This document shows, one piece after another, positions 57,366-64,000 of a stretch of DNA of 64,000 nucleotides (position 1 is the first letter of the stretch; each line of letters opens with the position of its first letter). Both the position numbers and the translations under genes were made by a program. Below the pieces are notes generated by a model. That model had not been told where the DNA came from. It did not search any database and was given only the letters and a program-made list of their open reading frames with translations. The stretch comes from Gymnopilus junonius (Eukaryota; Basidiomycota; Agaricomycetes; Agaricales; Galerinaceae): the NCBI GenBank assembly GCA_015501075.1, contig JADNYJ010000048.1, positions 62,001 to 126,000 of the forward strand, written 5' to 3'.

Positions 57366-59405
57366 ATGGCCCAATTAGAAACTTACATGTTGTCAGGTTT
57401 GTTGGCCTGTTACAGGTTTCTCCACTTTTTGATCAGTTCTCGACTGCAGGATCTATCAAAGTAGTGGAAAGATTCTTCGATCTGCCCCTTAACTATTATG
57501 AGCCACTGGGCTCCACCATTCGTGTGTTCGTGCGCCACCTGATACCAACTGACATGGCCAAGACACCGGATGATGAGGCAAAGCTGCCCTATAGTACGTT
57601 TCTTTCAGGGTAATTTAATTGAATAAATCTTACCGAAAAACCAGTACTTTTCTTACAAGGTGCGAGTGATACCTCCGTCGTCACCTTTGGCTACCAACTT
57701 CTGGAAAGGGGGCCTGGGGTAGAAGTTGACCTGCAGAGTCATTTTAACATCGCTGCAGCAGTAAGGTCTGCAATTTTAGAGATTCCTTGGTATCTGATAT
57801 CGTCCTACAGCTTCATAGTCATGGATACCAGGCAAGATTAGGCGCAAGTTATTAGAACGACTTACTGAATTGTTTTTAGACCCTTTGGATGGACTCTCGG
57901 GGCACCGGTCTAAGTACACCCTTCACCGCCGATCTCGTTGGGGGGAAATCAGATCAGGAGATATTTGAATATCTCAAAAATTTTCGTGCGGACAGTATAG
58001 GTAAGATTTCCATTTCGATGACTTATTTGTTTTGCTCATTCTGGTAGTTCGTGATTGCGAAAGGATCAGGGAGGCAATTCTAGGACATTTTGAAGATCCT
58101 GAGAAACGGAAGTGGACAATACTTGGACAGAGCTTCGGAGGCTTCGTTGCCTTGACTTATCTTTCATTTTATCCAGAAGGCTTGAAGGAAGTGTTCTTGA
58201 CAGCGGGGCTTGCTCCACTTGTTGATCACCCCGATCCAGTCTACCACACTCTCGAAGGTGAGTCCGCTCCCACATTACGTTGGAAACAGATACTTGATAC
58301 ATTTCTTAGCCAAAGTATATGAGAGGAACGTTCTGTACTATCAAAAATACCCTGGTGATGTCAAAAGAGTACATACCCCTTGCTCTCTTTCATCCATCAC
58401 ACCTTGCTCACTCTTCCCAGGTTCGCGATATTCTCCGTCATCTCGATTCAAATCAAGTTGTGCTGCCTAATGGAGGTTATCTAAGCCCGACCAGGTTTCT
58501 TCAACTTGGTCTGGAGTTTGGTATGCATGGTTAGTATCTGTATATTTGGGTGTTCGTATCATTCATGACTGACGCAGGCGGTATCGATCGAGTGCACCGT
58601 AAGCGCTGCTGCACATTAATGTGGAAGATTTCACCCACTGCGTTATTCAGAGCTCGTATTCCGCGCTGCAAATGATTTACAGCTTTTTGGAAAGCTCTCA
58701 TACGGGTTTCTGCAAAATCTCCAGGCTTTACAAAGACTCGACAGTAATCCATTCTACGCCATTCTCCATGAAGTGATATATTGTCAAGGGTACGATGTAC
58801 TGCGTTTACTTCAATTCCTTCTGTTCTCATTGATGTGCAGGCGCGCTGCTAATTGGGCCGGGCGTCGTGTCCTTGCGCAATACAAGGAGCATCAGTGGTC
58901 GCTGATGAAGAAAGAAGCCGAATCTAAAGCTGTATACTTCGTCGGAGAACTCGTGCGTGGCTTTCTATTAGCGATGGTGTCTAAGTGATTCAATTCCTTC
59001 ATCTGATTTATTTTAGATTTTCCCAGAGAATTTGGATGATTGTGCCAATCTGAGGCCCCTCAAAGAAGCAGCCCATTTACTAGGACCTAGACCAACTCTC
59101 TCGTAATGAGGTAAAAATTAGTGCAGCCACGTAAGTACTTTCCGTCACCGTTAGAAGTATTCTGACCATTATCGTGGACAGTTACGTCGATGACATGTAA
59201 GTGAAGGCTTAACTCGTTGCTTCGCCTGCTTGAAAATTTGAAAATATTCAGGTATGTTGAATTTGGAAGAGCTCAGGCCACTGCTGCATCGGTCGCGAAT
59301 GTCAGGCAGTTTATTTCCAACCGATATCTCCATAATGGAATTAGGAAAGGTCCAGCGTCTATTATTAAGGAACTTTTGGTGATTTCGAAGCGAGAATACG
59401 ATTAG
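57366..59405 (+). CDS. Proline iminopeptidase-like alpha/beta hydrolase (S33), long form, probable frameshifts
   Basis: At least 11 exons starting MAQLETYMLSG (57366-57396, then 57450 onward). Conserved blocks: VVERFFDLPLNYYEP, FVRHLIPTDMAKTPDDEAKLPY, GGPG region, DSRGTGLSTP, the nucleophile elbow GQSFGGFVALTY, GLAPLVDHPDPVY, NGGYLSPTRFLQLG, IYCQG, WSLMKKEAESKAVYF, and DDMYVEFGRAQATAA, ending SKREYD at 59405. This is the ~470-residue fungal subgroup of peptidase family S33. One intron uses a GC donor (57832). The GGPG loop needs one more G in the run at 57708-57712, and a 1-2 nt shift is needed near 59102. The Lys-Tyr-Asp-Glu-Trp-like segment before that is missing, so the C-terminal part may be damaged. 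Confidence 0.72.
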
Positions 59406-60189
59406 CAGTACTCGTAGTGATCGAGACAGTAAATCTGGACTATCTGCACGTAGACGCGCTTTTGCGCCGCTTTGATTTTGTATAATACGCCGGCGCCGGC
59501 CCCAATCCGAACAACCTGCCTTTGGAAGTCCTGTTTATAATAAAATTATCTAATGTCCATCGAGACGGAGGTTGACTTCGGACTCCTAGCAGTTCTCGTG
59601 TACCAACTGATTGCTGGCCAGTGTGCAGGAGATCTTTCAATGAAATAGGAATTGCACTGGCACTATATTACTGTTAGATAACAAGTTCCGAGATTACTAC
59701 GTCCCGTGTCATCGCACATTAGGTACTTTTCAGTTTCTTCGGATAGAAACGTCTTTGATTTATGGTGTGTAGCTCTTCTAAATGATAAAATTTAGCAATC
59801 CCTTGGGCATTTTCACCCTAACACTTGAATGAATGGACCATTTCGATCTGACAGGAATGTAAACCTTCCTGAGAATCGAATACGCTCATCGGAGGAGTTA
59901 CTCATAGTTATAGACTAATTGGTCGTTGGTGCTACTCAGCATGGTCTGAAATGCCTTCCCTGTCAATTTCCATACTGACGGACCCAACGCAGGGGTATGG
60001 TCTTTTTATTGGGCGCTCATCGCATTAGTGGGATGTTCCCTATCAATCCTCATTAGGGCCAGGAGACTGCAACTATTCATTTACATAATTTGGATGCATT
60101 GGGGAATTACTGCATAATCAGTACGCCGTCAGGTTCACCACTTTCTTATTCTCAGCAACCTCTGCCTAGTACAACCCACGGCAGTTCTC
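59406..60189. other. Intergenic, nothing firm
   Basis: A hydrophobic plus-strand stretch near 60000-60115 (FYWALIALVGCSLSILIRA) could be an exon of an unrecognised membrane protein. No start or partner exon could be found. Confidence 0.35.
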
Positions 60190-60896
60190 ATGAAGACACA
60201 TATTCTGTCGGTCTATTCCTCTTTAACTCTCGTGGCTATTCTTCTCCAGGGCATTTCCCTCCTCAACGCACTAATGGTTTGGATGGACGTTGACATGCTT
60301 CAAACCATCTTGGCTGATAAAGGTAAATCGGCTCTGGACATGTAAAACGATTCTAATCTTGTTCAGAGGAAATTCATAATCTTGGAGAAATACCTCTTAG
60401 CCGTGCTCCGGTGGCCATGATATTCGTAGCGGACAAACACTATGGCATGCAGGCTGATGAAGAGTGGGAATCACTTTTTGGAGACAATTCCGGATTCATA
60501 CGTCTCGACGCAGTCAGCAACCCATTTGAGTTATCTCTCTATCATCAATTACATTGCTTGAATGGGTTGCGTAAACTCTTGATCCATCCTGGTTGGGAAG
60601 GCGATGAAGAAAAAGAATGGCATTTCAGACACTGTCTGAACTTCTTGCGACAAGCCATCCTATGCAATGGAGACACTACCCTCGAGCCATCCTTTCAATA
60701 TGAGTTGGAGAATGGAACATCGGTTCCCGCGTCCCATGGTACGAATGTCGCTCAGGAGTGTAGAGACTGGACAGCAGTCAGGAGTTTCGTTGAAAACAAC
60801 GGTCGGTCATTCCGGGACATCCCATATAATCTCAGTCTAAAACAGGGATCGGTATGTATCCGACCCTTGATAATCAGACTGAAAAAATACTTATGA
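60190..60896 (+). CDS. UstYa-like (DUF3328) putative oxidase
   Basis: Exons 60190-60322 and from 60367 give an intact protein of about 205-220 residues. Residues 8-27 (VYSSLTLVAILLQGISLLNA) form the single N-terminal TM anchor. The body has APVAMIFVADKHYG, FIRLDAVSNPFELS, the first HxxHC motif HQLHC, a second one HFRHC, LRQAILCNGDTTLEP and ECRDW. These are the hallmarks of the family whose members UstYa and UstYb oxidise and cyclise ribosomal peptide precursors in ustiloxin biosynthesis. A further splice at 60853-60906 would end the protein at LKQGS; unspliced it ends at 60896. A pseudogene of the same family lies 8 kb upstream. The candidate precursor begins 0.7 kb downstream on the same strand. 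Confidence 0.85.
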
Positions 60897-60906
60897 ACTT
60901 CATTAG

Positions 60907-61537
60907 TAGGAGCAATGGTAATGTATGGCTGTCCATTGGTATTTGGGTCGGTAGAAGCTACGGGAAATTTTGAGTAATCGAAGGTGGACGAATGTGCGTC
61001 ACAGATAGCGTGCAGTGCAATCGGATGCTTTTGGCGTTGAATAAGGAGATGCAGAACGCAAATTTGGAGAATGGGCAAGACCCTACCTTTTGGCAGCGCG
61101 AATAACGAAGATCGGAAGGGATTGAAACCTTCCGTAGTTGCAAACAGTACCTTTAATTGCGCCGTAGACACATTCTGACAAGACAGTCCAGTAAATCTAG
61201 CATATCACCGGCTTAACTGAGATAAAACCGATAACAAATACGTTCCATGCTATTTCCTATGATTAAATTGCTCCGCACATATAAATCGGCAATGGGAGCA
61301 TTTTCGACCCAAAGCATCGTGCAGCATCTATTTGTCGATGCCAGAACGTAAGTGAACAATCAGACCCTTATCCATTTTGGCATACGGATATCTTTCAGAT
61401 GATAAGAATCCTGGCAGAATGGAAGCTCTCTAAACATTATTGGGCAACGCCACTCTCACGCTTGATTACTCTCGATTTGGTAGGGAGTTCTTCTCTTTTC
61501 TAATCCGAAATGGACTACTGTCCTTGAATTGGCAAAC
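60907..61537. other. Intergenic, nothing firm
   Basis: Spacer between the UstYa-like gene and the candidate precursor. No domain, repeat or RNA gene was seen. Confidence 0.4.
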
Positions 61538-61546
61538 TATATAAAG
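61538..61546 (+). promoter_or_regulatory. TATA box before the candidate precursor
   Basis: TATATAAAG lies 73 bp upstream of the ATG at 61619, similar to the spacing at other genes in the window. Confidence 0.45.
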
Positions 61547-61618
61547 CTTTGTAAGTTTAGCCAGAGTTCAATCGAGGAACGACCCTTTCCAACAAATAGC
61601 TGCAGTCCAGTCATTACT

Positions 61619-62104
61619 ATGATTTCTGCCGCTTTGCAATCCTTCTCTTTCTGAATTTGTATCGGGCATCCTGTGACTACGCATCCAGGAACCACTGTCA
61701 CGTATGTATTATACTCATGATTCGTGCTATATATCACCACATATTATAGCACGAGGGCCTAATTGTCTATTCTTGTATATTAGGCATTCAAGACGTCTCG
61801 TTTATTGCAAGTGCCAAAGACTTCAATTCATTTGTCATAGCTGGTGGTAATACAGAAGAACAGACTGCCGGTCTAGATCGCCGTAAGTTGCATTGAATGT
61901 ACCCAATCTGACTGAAATCACGATATGACTTGGTTCAATGATTTATTCATTCTAGGTATTCCTGGCGGCATAAAACCATTTATCATTATAGGCAACACAG
62001 AGGAAGAGCCTGAAAATCTAACTCGTCGCAAATTTCCATTAAGCTACCTAATATGACTCCAACTCTATCTGCCAGGCGACAAGTTCATTCGTCGTAAGTC
62101 GTAA
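61619..62104 (+). CDS. Candidate modular peptide precursor with Arg-Arg repeat boundaries (RiPP-like)
   Basis: Proposed exons 61619-61701, 61750-61882, 61956-62027 and 62076-62104, about 105 residues. Exon 2 ends in FNSFVIAGGNTEE...GLDRR and exon 3 encodes IPGGIKPFIIIGNTEE...LTRR: two related units, each with a hydrophobic F-x-I core, then G-NTEE, then a dibasic RR. The introns interrupt the second Arg codon of each RR (phase 1-1 exons), so each exon is a module that could be gained or lost without a frameshift. The short last unit is DKFIRRKS. The intron after exon 3 would use a GC donor. The start ATG requires one more T in the run at 61648-61650 to stay in frame, and the resulting signal peptide is weak. 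Kex2-type processing and a link to the adjacent UstYa-like gene are inference. Confidence 0.35.
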
Positions 62105-62787
62105 GCATCCCATATAATCTGGACAAATTTTAATTCTATCCATCGTTTTTGAGGCAACGAAGCGGAACCGCTACTTATTCAATCTAAATACTTTAACTTC
62201 ATAGAATAAGATCAAGACATAGGAGCGACGTATTTTTAGCAGATCGAGATGATGACAATGATTACTAGCAGACAGTCACATCAAGAAACAGCTGGGGAGA
62301 TGTCGACGACATTGCCCTGTATGTTTTTGCAGTGAATGATAGAATATTTCTTCGTGGCAGTATTTTCACAGAAGCTTTCTTCTTGTAAAGATACGTAAGA
62401 GTGGCACTTGCTTTTACGTGAGAAAGGACCACACGAATGGCATCGGACAATCACCTTGCATATTATCTGGGAGTGGAACGGGTAGGATAAAAGGCAACCG
62501 GGACAAATGCGTAGTAAAATCTGTCGAAGTCCCTGTCCTCAGGTAGCTCAGTGGACCCTTTGAGTACATTTCAGATTTTACTTGTTCATCCCATGTCTGT
62601 GGTAGTTCTGATCAAATTCTCTCCAAGGGTCCAGCGGCAGCAGAAAATTTCCGATATGATTCAAAGCTTTACATCTCCAAAACTGTACCCAAGATGAAGT
62701 TTAACACGCCTACATGACATCAAACTCGAATAAATAATTTACACCAACCACCACCCAACCGTCACGGAATTCTGGAGGAGGAGAGCC
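62105..62787. other. Intergenic, nothing firm
   Basis: No further repeat of the NTEE unit is visible here. A splice from 62093 into 62160-62206 could extend the precursor, but nothing supports it. The rest is AT-rich spacer. Confidence 0.4.
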
Positions 62788-63313
62788 TTAGTAATCACCT
62801 GCTGGAGCAGGACCATCACGCTGTTCTCGGTATTTCGGAGAGAAACGAGGGGATGAGCTGGATTTGAAGACCTTGCGAGGACGAGCGGGTGTGGAAGCAG
62901 CGTCTGCGGCTTTTTTATCCTTTGCATCTTCGTCTTTTTTCTGCTTGGGCTTGGATGGATGCTTGTCACCACCGTGTCGACGAAGTGCAAGAAGGGCATT
63001 AGTCCTCCGAGCCTTTTCTATCGCAGCACTGGGTGAATAGATCCTGGGCTGGATAATAGGTGTTTCTTCGACGGGTGCTGGTAGAGGCTGGGGTGTGTGA
63101 CATGTCCGTGCTGGTGCTGCATGAGAGATTGGTCAATAATAATTTTTATAAGGCGAAGTAATCAATCATTTACTTCAAAAGTTTCAAAGTCGGTATGGTG
63201 GGCTCGGGAGACGGAAGCGGTGTGGGTATCTCCGTAGTGGACGGGAGCGGCCAGAGACAACAGAGGACCAGCAAGGAACGCGGACAGGGTCAAGAGGTAC
63301 GGATTGGGTACAT
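62788..63313 (-). CDS. Small secreted basic protein, apparent frameshift at the start
   Basis: Exon 2 (63116-62788) is open for about 109 residues, lysine/proline/serine-rich with dibasic sites (KARR, ALRR, KQKK) and ends APAGDY. Exon 1 (63313-63174) contains a strong signal peptide, YLLTLSAFLAGPLLSLAAP, but in a frame one base off its ATG. One more C in the run at 63306-63308 would restore it (MYPNPYLL…). The splice at 63173-63117 also needs one base to keep exon 2 in frame. TATATAAA lies near 63464-63473 on the minus strand. The product is probably secreted and disordered. Function unknown. Confidence 0.5.
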
Positions 63314-64000
63314 TTTAGAGCTAAAATACCAATCAGTCAAAAACCGACGCCAGTACAGAGAAGGGTAGCTCACGTTTAAAAGCTTTTGGGGACCAGCACC
63401 AATGAATATAGGGAATGAGTTAGAGAACCTGCTCTGGGAGTTTTTTCGAGAGACGTGCTGGGTTTATATAGCTTCGCAGAGTCGCTTAGAGATAGAGGTG
63501 GAAAATATTGCGTACGCTTTTGGAAATTGGAGTCCGCGTCGATCGTCCAATGCTCAGCCAAGCTCGGTCAAGACCCGGAGTCTGGATAATTCCACCTTGG
63601 ATCACGCAGTTAAAGACGCGTACTTTAGATGAGCGCACCTCAATTTACTGCACCACGACTTAAGGATCAGTAAGGGATCATTTTACACTTGGCCACCATT
63701 TGGGGACTGGATATATGTGAACGATTACGATAAGTAGTCGTTCATACAAAAATTTAATGACATACCTTGAGATTCGTTAAGTTCTGGGTCGAATCCCCTT
63801 AAACGCTATATACGACCCAAAGGAACAACAAGTTCGGGAAATTTCAAAAGGGGCTTGGAGCTGTTGAGATGGCGGTTTCCGCCAAGAGAGCGCGTCGAGA
63901 TATCGTCAGTAGTTTGATCCAGATCCGCGCGGGGCGCGATCAGTCAGTTTCCTTCGTCAGCGGATATCCAAGTGGCAAGCGGCATCGATAAAGTACATTG
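63314..64000. other. Right end of window, no gene recognised
   Basis: Upstream region of the minus-strand secreted protein. Short ORFs without features. Confidence 0.5.

Overview
The window looks like nuclear DNA from a mushroom-forming basidiomycete (Agaricomycetes). The genes carry many 48-60 nt introns, TATA boxes sit 40-110 bp upstream of start codons, and the proteins (amidase, PHO84-type transporter, F-box/LRR-like protein, UstYa-like proteins, small secreted proteins) and transposons are typical of that group. No tRNA, rRNA or CRISPR locus was found.

Bases 437-18365 are one minus-strand Ty3/gypsy retrotransposon with 350-bp LTRs (TGTGATG...CATCACA), a 5-bp target duplication (TAGAG), gag with a CCHC knuckle, protease, RT, RNase H, integrase with a chromodomain, and a large accessory ORF between integrase and the 3' LTR. 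It is dead and rearranged. Three copies of a 0.67-kb TA-flanked MITE alternate with two copies of a 2.6-kb gag/protease segment, and a tRNA-headed SINE sits in one LTR. LTR-LTR and segment-segment differences lie mostly at CpG sites. Bases 18366-20440 hold two hAT-like MITEs.

Bases 20440-47430 are gene-rich: three dispersed 10-cysteine secreted proteins (20.4, 32.1 and 38.7 kb), an amidase, a decayed kinase-like gene, a phosphate transporter, an NAD(P)-dependent reductase, an F-box-like gene, a third hAT-like MITE, a tandem ~2-kb duplication carrying two paralogous secreted proteins, and a large disordered protein.

Bases 47430-54800 are decayed: a multi-pass membrane-protein pseudogene and a UstYa-like pseudogene, both broken largely by C-to-T type stops, then a 2.0-kb insertion headed by the same SINE sequence. 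Bases 55100-63300 hold two S33 alpha/beta hydrolases, an intact UstYa-like gene, a candidate small modular precursor whose exons end in Arg-Arg, and a small secreted basic protein. UstYa-like oxidase plus a repeat precursor is the arrangement of fungal dikaritin-type RiPP clusters, so this is the best candidate for an undescribed system.

Several otherwise convincing genes carry one-base shifts at or beside homopolymers, and near-identical MITE copies differ mainly in homopolymer length. Some apparent pseudogenes may therefore be assembly errors.
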